DNA from: Turicibacter sanguinis
GTDB lineage: Bacteria > Bacillota_I > Bacilli_A > MOL361 > Turicibacteraceae
Assembly: GCF_013046825.1 (NCBI RefSeq)
Contig: NZ_CP053187.1
Coordinates: forward strand, 919,501 to 983,500
DNA: 64,000 nucleotides
Direction: 5' to 3'
Positions 33,502 through 41,576 of the stretch are shown here, piece after piece (the first letter of the stretch is position 1; each line of letters begins with the position of its first letter). The notes beneath the pieces were generated by a model, which was not told the origin of the DNA, made no database searches, and was given only the letters and a program-made list of their open reading frames with translations. Made by a program: the position numbers and the translations under genes.

Positions 33502-33996
33502 TTAAGCAATATATTGTTCAATATAATTAGGAATCTCTTCAGGATTTAAATCCAAGATAAATCCTAATTCTTCATTCAATAACTTTTCGGCTATTTCAAA
33601 AACTTCATCATCACTTTTATTTAATCGTGTTCCTTTAAAATCTTCTAAAGTTCGATATGAGTAAATTGTCTTGACAATCGTGATTAAGTCACTACAATTT
33701 CCTTGCTTCACCATACATCGGAATTTCTGGTTTCGTTCTCGATCATCTTTTATCCATAATAATTCTAAATCAGGAATTCCTTGAATTAATTGATTTACTT
33801 CATCCTTTGAATGAACCATTCTGATAGTCTCATTACCGTGCGCAACAGAAACTTTAATTGTCATTTCCGGTGAAGAAATAGGACTTAAAATATAAAAGGA
33901 CTGTGCCGGATAATTTAGAAAACATTCTTCCTTAATTCCTTTTACCTTACATACCCCTGTTAATCCATATACAATATAGTCATCAATTCTGAACAT
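33502..33996 (-). CDS. CarD/CdnL-like transcriptional regulator, paralogue 1
   Basis: A 164-residue protein. The N-terminal Tudor-like RNAP-interacting domain (MFRIDDYIVYGLTGVCKVKG ... YILSPISSPEMTIKV) matches CarD_CdnL_TRCF; the C-terminus is helical (LNKSDDEVFEIAEKLLNEEL). Such proteins bind the RNA polymerase beta subunit and stabilise open promoter complexes. It is similar over its full length to the gene just upstream (34245-34739). ATG 33996 is chosen to match the paralogue; both have ACGTGATTAAAA before the start. Confidence 0.88.
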   Translation of the reverse strand: MFRIDDYIVYGLTGVCKVKGIKEECFLNYPAQSFYILSPISSPEMTIKVSVAHGNETIRMVHSKDEVNQLIQGIPDLELLWIKDDRERNQKFRCMVKQGNCSDLITIVKTIYSYRTLEDFKGTRLNKSDDEVFEIAEKLLNEELGFILDLNPEEIPNYIEQYIA

Positions 33997-34244
33997 TTTA
34001 ATCACGTCACCTTTCTCACAACTTATCATTGCTTTAACATTCTTAAAACCGAACTTGACTGTATTTAGTTGGCTATTTCATTACTTTAAAAAAAATAGAA
34101 TGTAAGAAAAGTTTTCTAAAGTAAATTGCACCTCTTATCTATTATATACCATTGGCTCTATAAAAAATGCCTATTTTCGTAATTACTAGGGAAAAAAAGT
34201 TATTATACGTCACATGATTTAATAAATTGTTCTCATAGAAAACT

Positions 34245-34739
34245 CTAAATAATACATTCTCCAATATAAGTGGGAACATCATCTGGATTTATATTTAAAA
34301 CAAATCCAAACTCTTCATTTAGTAATTTTTCAGCTATTTTAAAAATTTCATCATCATTTTTATTTAATCTTTTTCCTTTATAGTTATCTAAATATTTATA
34401 GGAATAAATGGTTTTAATAACAATAATCCACTCATCACAATTTGCATTTCGTAACATCTGACGAAATAGATTGTTTCGTTCACGTTCATCAAAAATCCAT
34501 AATAACTCTAAATCAGGTATTTTCTGAATTAACTCTTTAACTTCATCCGTAGAGTGAATAGGTCTAATATTTTTAATCGTATTTAAAACTGGAATCTTAA
34601 TCGTCATTTGAGGTGAAAAAACAGGCTCTAATACATAAAATGATTGCTGAGGATAATCTAAGAATTTTTCTTCTTCAATTCCAATCACTTTACAAACTCC
34701 CGTTAGCCCATACATAATATAGTCATTCATTCTAAACAT
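34245..34739 (-). CDS. CarD/CdnL-like transcriptional regulator, paralogue 2
   Basis: A 164-residue paralogue of the next gene, more than half identical by eye: MFRMNDYIMYGLTGVCKVIG start, PDLELLWIFDERERN middle and LNKNDDEIFKIAEKLLNEEF end. The tandem pair is separated by about 250 bases, so separate transcripts are possible. The two may act as alternative RNA polymerase partners under different conditions (inference). Confidence 0.88.
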   Translation of the reverse strand: MFRMNDYIMYGLTGVCKVIGIEEEKFLDYPQQSFYVLEPVFSPQMTIKIPVLNTIKNIRPIHSTDEVKELIQKIPDLELLWIFDERERNNLFRQMLRNANCDEWIIVIKTIYSYKYLDNYKGKRLNKNDDEIFKIAEKLLNEEFGFVLNINPDDVPTYIGECII

Positions 34740-35156
34740 TTTTAATCACGTCTTCCTTTCTGACTGTATCTCGTAATGATGTCACTTCTATTTTATCAGT
34801 TTTTCAAAATTGGATGTAAGCAATAAATTTTCTACTCTTCCTCTTTTTCTACTTCATTAGACATCAAACACAATCCAAACAATACATTTTCGACTTTAAT
34901 TGACAGAAATACTATCATCCTAAATCGAAAAATGTCTGCCGAGATAAATTTCTTAAACATATAAAAAATGAACCATATGGGATGGGTTCATTTTTTATAT
35001 GTTTATTTCAGCTTAGGGGAATAAATTTATTCTCTTATCATCAGGATAAGAAGAATTTAGGTCGAGAGTTTTTTCTCAATAGATAGTGTCTTCCTCACAA
35101 GGGATGTGAGGAAATAAACGACTTCATTACAAAATTAAACATTTTATCTACTCCAA
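34740..35156. other. Intergenic region with long palindromes
   Basis: No gene. It contains a perfect 20-base-arm palindrome at 34955-35004 and a TTCCTCACA/TGTGAGGAA hairpin at 35091-35113 close to the amidase stop. Confidence 0.5.
34955..35004. terminator. Long palindrome with terminator character
   Basis: Twenty perfect base pairs (arm begins AAACATATAAAAAATGAACC) and a 10-base loop. It may end the amidase transcript about 150 bases past its stop. Confidence 0.5.
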
Positions 35157-35879
35157 TCATGATTCAAAAAATTGATTAATTCCATTTACCATTCCTGTTA
35201 CAAGTTTATATTGGTAAGCATCACTTTGAAGAAGTGATAACTCTGATTTATTGGTCATATACCCTAACTCAACTAAGCAAGCCGGCATTTCTGTTTTTCT
35301 GGTCACCACTAATTCATCATAAGCACGAATTCCTCTATCTCTTGCACCTGTAGTTTCAACTAATTCAGTTTGAATGAATTGAGCTAATACCTCATCTGAC
35401 TCTGTTTTAGTACTTTCATTATAATAAACTTCAATTCCACTAACCGTTGAATCATCGATATATGAATTTTGATGGATACTAATAAATAAATCTGCCTCTA
35501 CTTCATTAGCAAACTCTGCTCTTTCAGTTAGCGTTAAATACGTATCATCACTTCGCGTCATCATCACTTCATATCCTTCTTCTTCTAAAGCACTCTTTAG
35601 TTTTAACGCAATCTGTAAGTTAAGATCTTTTTCATCAACATTTGAAATGCTACTCCCTGGATCTTCATCTCCATGACCCGCATCAATGACAATCAATTTT
35701 TGTTTCTCTTCTTCTATACTTCGTGCGAAAACTTGTATCTCTGATGTAGCAGGCTCTATCAAGTCTTCCTTTTTTAATTTTATATTCGTCAATACACCTA
35801 TAGCTGTTAAGAGTAAAATAAATAAACTCATTTTTATATATTTAAATCGGGGTTTTTGTTTGCTATTTCTATATCGCAT
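35157..35879 (-). CDS. N-acetylmuramoyl-L-alanine amidase (Amidase_3)
   Basis: A 240-residue zinc amidase that cleaves the peptide from the glycan strand of peptidoglycan. An N-terminal transmembrane helix or uncleaved signal (about 16-36) puts the enzyme outside. The motifs are VIDAGHGDEDPG (first zinc His), the Glu in DEKDLNLQIA, SIHQNSY (third ligand His) and the catalytic Glu in PACLVELGYMTN. ATG 35879 is preferred, since GAGGG lies six bases upstream and an earlier in-frame ATG overlaps that site. Confidence 0.92.
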   Translation of the reverse strand: MRYRNSKQKPRFKYIKMSLFILLLTAIGVLTNIKLKKEDLIEPATSEIQVFARSIEEEKQKLIVIDAGHGDEDPGSSISNVDEKDLNLQIALKLKSALEEEGYEVMMTRSDDTYLTLTERAEFANEVEADLFISIHQNSYIDDSTVSGIEVYYNESTKTESDEVLAQFIQTELVETTGARDRGIRAYDELVVTRKTEMPACLVELGYMTNKSELSLLQSDAYQYKLVTGMVNGINQFFES

Positions 35880-35978
35880 TTTCATCCCTCTTTTCGTCAA
35901 TCTCTAACATATTGAGACAATTATATCGATTGCATCTATGAAAGATTTAAAAAAGTTATATAGAAGTTGTAAAGTTTT

Positions 35979-36008
35979 AAAAAGATGCATCCTAAGATGC
36001 GTCTTTTT
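35979..36008 (-). terminator. Terminator of the two-component/lipoprotein operon
   Basis: AAAGATGCATC/GATGCGTCTTT with one G-T pair and a CTAA loop; T-run on the minus strand within AAAA/TTTT flanks. Confidence 0.78.
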
Positions 36009-36710
36009 TTAATTTAACGTCGACCAAAACCCAAGTGAACATCTCACGATACGTAATGTATAAGGATTTACTTCTAATAAAAAAGATTGTTCTTTTGTTT
36101 GCTTATCATAATACGTTAACTCATAATTATTAGAAAAATCAGAGCTTCCAATCTCAAAGCTAAGGGTATCAGGATTAATTCCCATAACCATCTCAATATA
36201 ATTTTGACACATAGCTATCACTTCCTCTACCTCAACTTTATCACCATCAGAGAATCGAGTTCCTTTTGAACAATCATCAATCTCTAATAGTTGACCACTA
36301 CTAGCCGTTAAAATGACTTGATAATCATAAGTTTCACCTTTCATTTCAACAATAAAAATTCCTTCACTCAATTCATCATTTAAACTATCAATCACTTCTT
36401 CTGAAAAAGAAAAGAGGTACGGCTTATGTTTCCATTCTAAAATGAGATTTTCCATTGTTTCAGATTCATAAAACTGAACAGCGATAGCAACATTATCAAG
36501 TTGTAAACTTTTTTGAAGGTAGCTATTCACAGCTTTAATACTAATATCTTTAATCGTATCAACTGAAACAATTCCATTGTAATTAGAACTAATATCTAAC
36601 GCATTTGTTTCAATCTTTTGACTCATCAAAGTATCAAGTTGAATCGTATTAAAGAGCCGAGAACATCCACTAAGAAATAAACATCCTAAAATAAAGATTA
36701 TTTTTCTCAT
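36009..36710 (-). CDS. Lipoprotein co-transcribed with a two-component system
   Basis: A 233-residue protein with lipobox LSGC (start MRKIIFILGCLFLSGCSRLF). The mature part has two alpha/beta repeats ending in strands (YDYQVILTASSGQLLEIDDC, YELTYYDKQTKEQSFLLEVN) that resemble PepSY/YpeB-like sensor domains, but no firm family is assigned. Its start overlaps the histidine kinase stop by four bases. It may modulate the sensor kinase or be its chief target. Confidence 0.8.
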   Translation of the reverse strand: MRKIIFILGCLFLSGCSRLFNTIQLDTLMSQKIETNALDISSNYNGIVSVDTIKDISIKAVNSYLQKSLQLDNVAIAVQFYESETMENLILEWKHKPYLFSFSEEVIDSLNDELSEGIFIVEMKGETYDYQVILTASSGQLLEIDDCSKGTRFSDGDKVEVEEVIAMCQNYIEMVMGINPDTLSFEIGSSDFSNNYELTYYDKQTKEQSFLLEVNPYTLRIVRCSLGFWSTLN

Positions 36711-38137
36711 AATGCTTCCCCTCCTATCTTTAGAAACTTGACCATTATTTTTGTGCCTTGATCAATCTGACTTTCAATTATTAATTCTCCCTGATGTAAC
36801 TGAATAATTTTTTTACAAATTGCTAACCCAAGACCTAATCCATTATTTCTCGTCGTTCTGACTTCATCTACCATATAAAAGGGTTGCGTTATTTTATCAA
36901 GATGTTGCGGTGAAATCCCGCATCCCTCATCTTCAACGATTAATAAAATTTCATTCTGTAGCGACTCACAACGAATCGAAATGTTATGGTCTTCTTGAGA
37001 TGCTTTTATCGCATTTTCAACTAAATTAATAATCAGAGATTTCATTAAATCTACATCCATTAAAAACTCACCATCTTCACAATTAACAATCAAATTCAAA
37101 TGATACGCTGAGGTCTTCATTTCAAGAATAGGTAAAATGGATTCAATGACATCTTTTAAATTTCCTCTTTGAAGTGGAAGATTTTCCTTCTCAAGTAATA
37201 CTAAATTCATCAATTTAACTGAGATTGTTTCCAATCGTTTTCCTTCATTATAAATAGTATCTAATGCTTCTAAAAATAACTCTTCATTGTATGGCGATTT
37301 TCTTAAAAAATCAGTATACCCAAGAATTGAAGTTAATGGTGTTCTCAGTTCATGGGTAAAGTCATTAATAAAATTTTGTTTATCTTCGTTACTTTTAGCA
37401 AGCTCGTTAATTTTAATTTCAATTGCTTGAGCCATCTCATTAAAATCGTGAGCTAAACGTCCCATTTCGTCATGAGTACGAATCTGAAGTCGTTCGTTAT
37501 AATGGCCACTTGCAATAACTTTCGTCGAATGAACCATTCGTTCAATCGGTTTTGTAATAGATTTGCTCACTGCAAACATTGAAATAAAATAGATTACTAA
37601 CGCTAGGGCATCAAGTAAGATAAAAAACTGATATTCCTGAATTCTATTTATATATAAATGAGTTAAATCTCTTACATAAGAAATTCGATAAATCGTCTGT
37701 TCTACTGGAACTGAAATGGATGAAAACAAATAAGTTTTCCCCTCAATTTCCCTTAATATATAATTAATTTCATCTGTCTTAATTTGATCATATTCAATAC
37801 GTCTATCAGGCAATTTAAAATCAATATTCGTATAAATCATCTCATTACTATCATTAATAATTTCTATGTAATTTATTTCTTTGCCACTCCCATAAACAAC
37901 ATTTTGAGCATATGACTTTAATAACTCTTTGGTATAACTTTCATCATTATAAATCTTAAAAACAGGCCCCATCGCGACAATGCCTTTATAAATAGAATCC
38001 GTCTGACTAAGCGTACTTTCAACTTCTTGATTTAGCATATTAGAATGATTCTCTTCAATAATGAGCACCCCAGATATATTAAAAATAATCGTAAAGACAA
38101 TCATCGAATACAATGTAATCTTAATCCAAATCTTCAC
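36707..38137 (-). CDS. Sensor histidine kinase
   Basis: A 476-residue kinase: a transmembrane helix at about 5-26, an exterior sensor region to about 165, a second helix to about 190, a HAMP linker, then the dimerisation domain with phospho-His262 in FTHELRTPLTSILGY, and the ATPase domain with N (NLVENAIKAS), G1 (VEDEGCGISPQ) and G2 (GLGLGLAICKKI) boxes. It phosphorylates the OmpR-type regulator encoded three bases upstream. The signal is unknown; the neighbouring cell-wall amidase suggests envelope sensing. Confidence 0.95.
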   Translation of the reverse strand: MKIWIKITLYSMIVFTIIFNISGVLIIEENHSNMLNQEVESTLSQTDSIYKGIVAMGPVFKIYNDESYTKELLKSYAQNVVYGSGKEINYIEIINDSNEMIYTNIDFKLPDRRIEYDQIKTDEINYILREIEGKTYLFSSISVPVEQTIYRISYVRDLTHLYINRIQEYQFFILLDALALVIYFISMFAVSKSITKPIERMVHSTKVIASGHYNERLQIRTHDEMGRLAHDFNEMAQAIEIKINELAKSNEDKQNFINDFTHELRTPLTSILGYTDFLRKSPYNEELFLEALDTIYNEGKRLETISVKLMNLVLLEKENLPLQRGNLKDVIESILPILEMKTSAYHLNLIVNCEDGEFLMDVDLMKSLIINLVENAIKASQEDHNISIRCESLQNEILLIVEDEGCGISPQHLDKITQPFYMVDEVRTTRNNGLGLGLAICKKIIQLHQGELIIESQIDQGTKIMVKFLKIGGEAL

Positions 38138-38139
38138 GA

Positions 38140-38796
38140 TTAATCCTCCAAACGATATCCAATTTTATAGACTGTTTTAATCTCCTCTTGTAACCCTAAC
38201 TTTTTACGTAGCGCATTAATATGCATATCAACTGTCCGAGTTTCACCATAATAATCAATTCCCCATACTTTTTCAATTAACTGTTCACGGGATAAGGCAA
38301 TATTCTTATTTTTTAACAGTGTTAAAAACAAATCATATTCTTTCACTGTGAGATACACGACGTTACCATTTAGCTCAACTTCACGCTTTTCATCATTCAC
38401 CGTAATATTTTTATATGTTAACAATTTATGAACTTTACCATATCTTCTTAAAACTGCTTCAATACGAGCTAATAACTCTATCGCTTCAAAAGGCTTGACC
38501 ATATAATCATCTGCCCCTAAACGTAGACCGTCTACCTTATCCATCGTCGACGTCTTTGCTGTTAAAAAAATAACCGGAATATTTAAGGGACGTATTTTTT
38601 CCATTAACTTAAATCCATCCATTCCTGGAATCATCACATCAAGTAAAATAAGATCAAACTTTTCTTTTTGAATTCGCTCAAAAGCTAATAAACCATCCTC
38701 AACTGATTCCGTTAAATAGCCCGCTAAATTCAAATTTAATTTAATTAAACGCGCAATGCTCAAATCATCTTCTACAATTAAAACCTTATGTTCCAT
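38140..38796 (-). CDS. OmpR/PhoB-family response regulator
   Basis: A 218-residue regulator. The receiver domain has the acidic pair Asp10-Asp11 (VLIVEDD), phospho-acceptor Asp53 (LILLDVMIPGMDG), Thr in FLTAKT and Lys in YMVKPF. The C-terminal winged helix includes LTVKEYDLFLTLLKNKNIAL and RTVDMHINALRKKLG. First gene of the operon RR-HK-lipoprotein. Confidence 0.95.
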   Translation of the reverse strand: MEHKVLIVEDDLSIARLIKLNLNLAGYLTESVEDGLLAFERIQKEKFDLILLDVMIPGMDGFKLMEKIRPLNIPVIFLTAKTSTMDKVDGLRLGADDYMVKPFEAIELLARIEAVLRRYGKVHKLLTYKNITVNDEKREVELNGNVVYLTVKEYDLFLTLLKNKNIALSREQLIEKVWGIDYYGETRTVDMHINALRKKLGLQEEIKTVYKIGYRLED

Positions 38797-38953
38797 ATGA
38801 TTACTCCTTTCTCCTTTGATAATTATACTTCTTTTTGTTACCTGGGAAATAAATTTCCTGTCGAATTTAATCGTAATATGAAGTATACTTTCAGCTAACT
38901 CATCAATACTATGAGTAGGCGTATGCCTAATTTTTAAGATGGGGTGAAATACT

Positions 38954-39667
38954 ATGCTCAGAAAACTCGATCATCAGTTCATGGGTGGTGCAGTTTACGA
39001 TTGGCTTGAGTCAACATACCACTTTTCCTATGCTGATTACTTCGATCAAGCGAATCTTAATTTCGGTGTCTTACGTGTTTTAAATGATAATATGATTGCA
39101 CCACATAGTGGATTTGAAGCTTGTCCCCATAAAGATATGGAGATTTTAACATACGTCATCTCTGGAACGTTAACTCATACTGATAGTATGGGCAATACCA
39201 CTCACTTAACTCGTGGACAAATGCAATACTTAAGCGCTGGTACCGGTACAACACATCGTGAGTACAACGATCAAGATGAACCGCTTCGACTTCTTGAAAT
39301 GTGGATTACTCCAGATAAAAAAGGACATCAACCAACATATGGAGTCTATCACTTTGATTGGGATGCACGTCATAATGAATGGTTACATATGGCATCTGAT
39401 TTAACAGATGATGCCCCTATTACCCTAAATCAAGACGTTAATATCTATACGATTCTTTTAGACGAACATAATACGGCTGATATAAATGTTGGGGTGAATC
39501 GTCAAGCTTACCTTCTTCAAATCGAAGGCTTCTCAGAAGTGAACGGGATTGCATTAAAAGAGAAAGATTCTCTTGAAATTATAGAAGATCATGTTCATAT
39601 TGAGGCGACACATGACTCACATTTTATTGTCATTGAAATGAAAAAAACAGATCATCCATATATGTAA
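38954..39667 (+). CDS. Pirin-family bicupin protein (YhhW/YhaK-like)
   Basis: A 237-residue bicupin. Motifs: FGVLRVLNDNMIAPHSGFEA, CPHKDMEILTYVISGTLTHTDS and LSAGTGTTHREYNDQDEP, the order expected for the YhhW group. The family uses a His-x-His...His...Glu iron site; the first His of the usual HPHxDMEI is replaced here by Cys57, while His59 remains. Members can have quercetinase-like activity or sense redox. It is monocistronic, divergent from the two-component system. Confidence 0.88.
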   Translation: MLRKLDHQFMGGAVYDWLESTYHFSYADYFDQANLNFGVLRVLNDNMIAPHSGFEACPHKDMEILTYVISGTLTHTDSMGNTTHLTRGQMQYLSAGTGTTHREYNDQDEPLRLLEMWITPDKKGHQPTYGVYHFDWDARHNEWLHMASDLTDDAPITLNQDVNIYTILLDEHNTADINVGVNRQAYLLQIEGFSEVNGIALKEKDSLEIIEDHVHIEATHDSHFIVIEMKKTDHPYM

Positions 39668-39698
39668 AAAAGGCTTGAACATTTTGTTCAAGCCTTTT
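39668..39698. terminator. Bidirectional terminator between pirin and abgT
   Basis: AAAAGGCTTGAACA/TGTTCAAGCCTTTT with a TTT loop. Confidence 0.88.
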
Positions 39699-39706
39699 AA
39701 TTTTTA

Positions 39707-41257
39707 TTACATAAAGATTGAGATTCCAGGTCCTAATGGTAAGTTGAATACGAACCAGATAATTAATAACAGTGTCCATCCAATTAATAAAGAGATTGAA
39801 TAAGGAACCATTGTTGAAATTAAAGTACCAATTCCTGAATCTTTATCATATTTATGAGCGAATGTTACGATTAATGCGAAGTAGCTCATTAATGGAGAGA
39901 TTAAGTTAGTTGTAGAATCTCCGATACGATAAGCCATTTGCGTAAATTCTGGTGTGAATCCAACTTTCATTAACATTGGAACGAATACTGGAGCTAAGAT
40001 AGCCCATTTAGCAGAAGCTGATCCCATGAAGATGTTGATAAATGCTACTACTAAGATAAATAAGATAACTAATGGAATACCTTGTAATCCGATTGCTTGT
40101 AACATATCAGCACCTTTAACCGCGATGATTGTTCCTAAGTTAGTATAACTGAAGTAAGCAACGAATTGAGCAGCGAAGAATACTAACACAATGTATGATC
40201 CCATTGAAGCCATACTTTTACCCATTAAGTTCATAACGTCTTTATCATTCTTAACTGTTTTAGCACCAACACCATAAGCGATACCAACTAATCCGAAGTA
40301 TAATGCAATGATGAATACTAATGAATCCATAAATGGTGATTTTAAGATTCCTTGTACACCTGGATCAGTTCCGCGTAATAATCCATTTGCTGGACCCACT
40401 AAAGCAATAATTCCTACTAGGATAACTAATGCTGCGATACCAGCGAATTTTAATCCGCGTTTTTCTTCTTTTGTTACAGTCATTGAATTTTCTTCGACTG
40501 TTGCATCACCTTTATAAGCTCCTAAACGTGGTTCAACGATTTTCTCAGTCACGAATGTTCCGATAACTGTGATTAATACTGTTGAAGCAATTAAGAACCA
40601 CCAGTTCGCTTCCATCCCAACTACATAGTTTGGATCAAATAACTTAGCTCCTTCAGTTGTTAATCCTCCAAGTAATGAATCAGTAGGACCAACCATAACG
40701 TTAGCACTGAATCCTCCAGATACCCCAGCGAATGCCGCTGCAAGACCTGCCATTGGATGACGTCCAACACTTAAGAAAATAATAGCTCCAAGAGGAATTA
40801 ATACTACGTATCCAGCATCAGATGCGATACTTGATAAAACCCCTGCAAGTACAACAACTACCGTAATTAAACGTTTTGGTGTACTCATAACTAATTTCTT
40901 TAATAAAGCTGAAATGAATCCAGTTCCTTCAGCAAGACCAACCCCAAGTAATGCTACTAAAACTGTACCAAGTGGGGCGAATCCAGTAAAGTTACTTACT
41001 GCTGATTTAAATAAATATTGAACACCTTCTTTTGAAAGAAGACTATTTACTGTTACTGTCATTTCCTCAACAACATTCGTTGTACGATTAATCCCCTCGT
41101 ACGTTACCGAAACTCCTGATGCTGCTAAGATTGCTGATAATACAACGATTACTCCACATAAAATTAAGAAAATTGTTGCTGGATGCGGTAACGCGTTCCC
41201 AATTCTCTCTACTCTATCGAGTATTGTTACTTTTTTCTTGCCGTTTTTCTTACTCAT
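39707..41257 (-). CDS. AbgT-family transporter
   Basis: A 516-residue membrane transporter. The sequence LDRVERIGNALPHPATIFLI near the start, FTGFAPLGTVLVALLGVGLAEGTGFISALL and GDSTTNLISPLMSYFALIVTF near the end are characteristic of AbgT proteins. Members import p-aminobenzoyl-glutamate or export sulfonamides; which applies here is unknown. It is divergent from an M28-type peptidase homologue. AGGAGG precedes the ATG. Confidence 0.93.
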   Translation of the reverse strand: MSKKNGKKKVTILDRVERIGNALPHPATIFLILCGVIVVLSAILAASGVSVTYEGINRTTNVVEEMTVTVNSLLSKEGVQYLFKSAVSNFTGFAPLGTVLVALLGVGLAEGTGFISALLKKLVMSTPKRLITVVVVLAGVLSSIASDAGYVVLIPLGAIIFLSVGRHPMAGLAAAFAGVSGGFSANVMVGPTDSLLGGLTTEGAKLFDPNYVVGMEANWWFLIASTVLITVIGTFVTEKIVEPRLGAYKGDATVEENSMTVTKEEKRGLKFAGIAALVILVGIIALVGPANGLLRGTDPGVQGILKSPFMDSLVFIIALYFGLVGIAYGVGAKTVKNDKDVMNLMGKSMASMGSYIVLVFFAAQFVAYFSYTNLGTIIAVKGADMLQAIGLQGIPLVILFILVVAFINIFMGSASAKWAILAPVFVPMLMKVGFTPEFTQMAYRIGDSTTNLISPLMSYFALIVTFAHKYDKDSGIGTLISTMVPYSISLLIGWTLLLIIWFVFNLPLGPGISIFM

Positions 41258-41576
41258 ATGCTTACCTCCTTGTAAATTTAGCTCTTCTCCCTATGAGGCG
41301 AGGTAGTTTAAATGGTTAAACATAATTAATTATACCCAGAAAAGATTACCACATACTAGCGGAAATATATTCCAAAAAACATCAATTTTACATCATTTTG
41401 ATACAAAATAAGCAAGAAAATACCACTAAAAGTACACATTTTTTTATTTTTTCAAACTTTTAACAAACAAAAAACAATGATAATAAACTTTAATTTCTAA
41501 TTTAAGCCTACAGTGTAACCAATTACGCCATCGCCTAATATATTATTAATAATGCTAAATATAAGGAGATGAAGCG
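41258..41576. other. Divergent intergenic region abgT / M28 gene
   Basis: No gene. It carries a minus-strand TATAAT near 41331 and a GTTTAA-ATGG-TTAAAC dyad (41306-41321) in the abgT leader. Confidence 0.45.
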
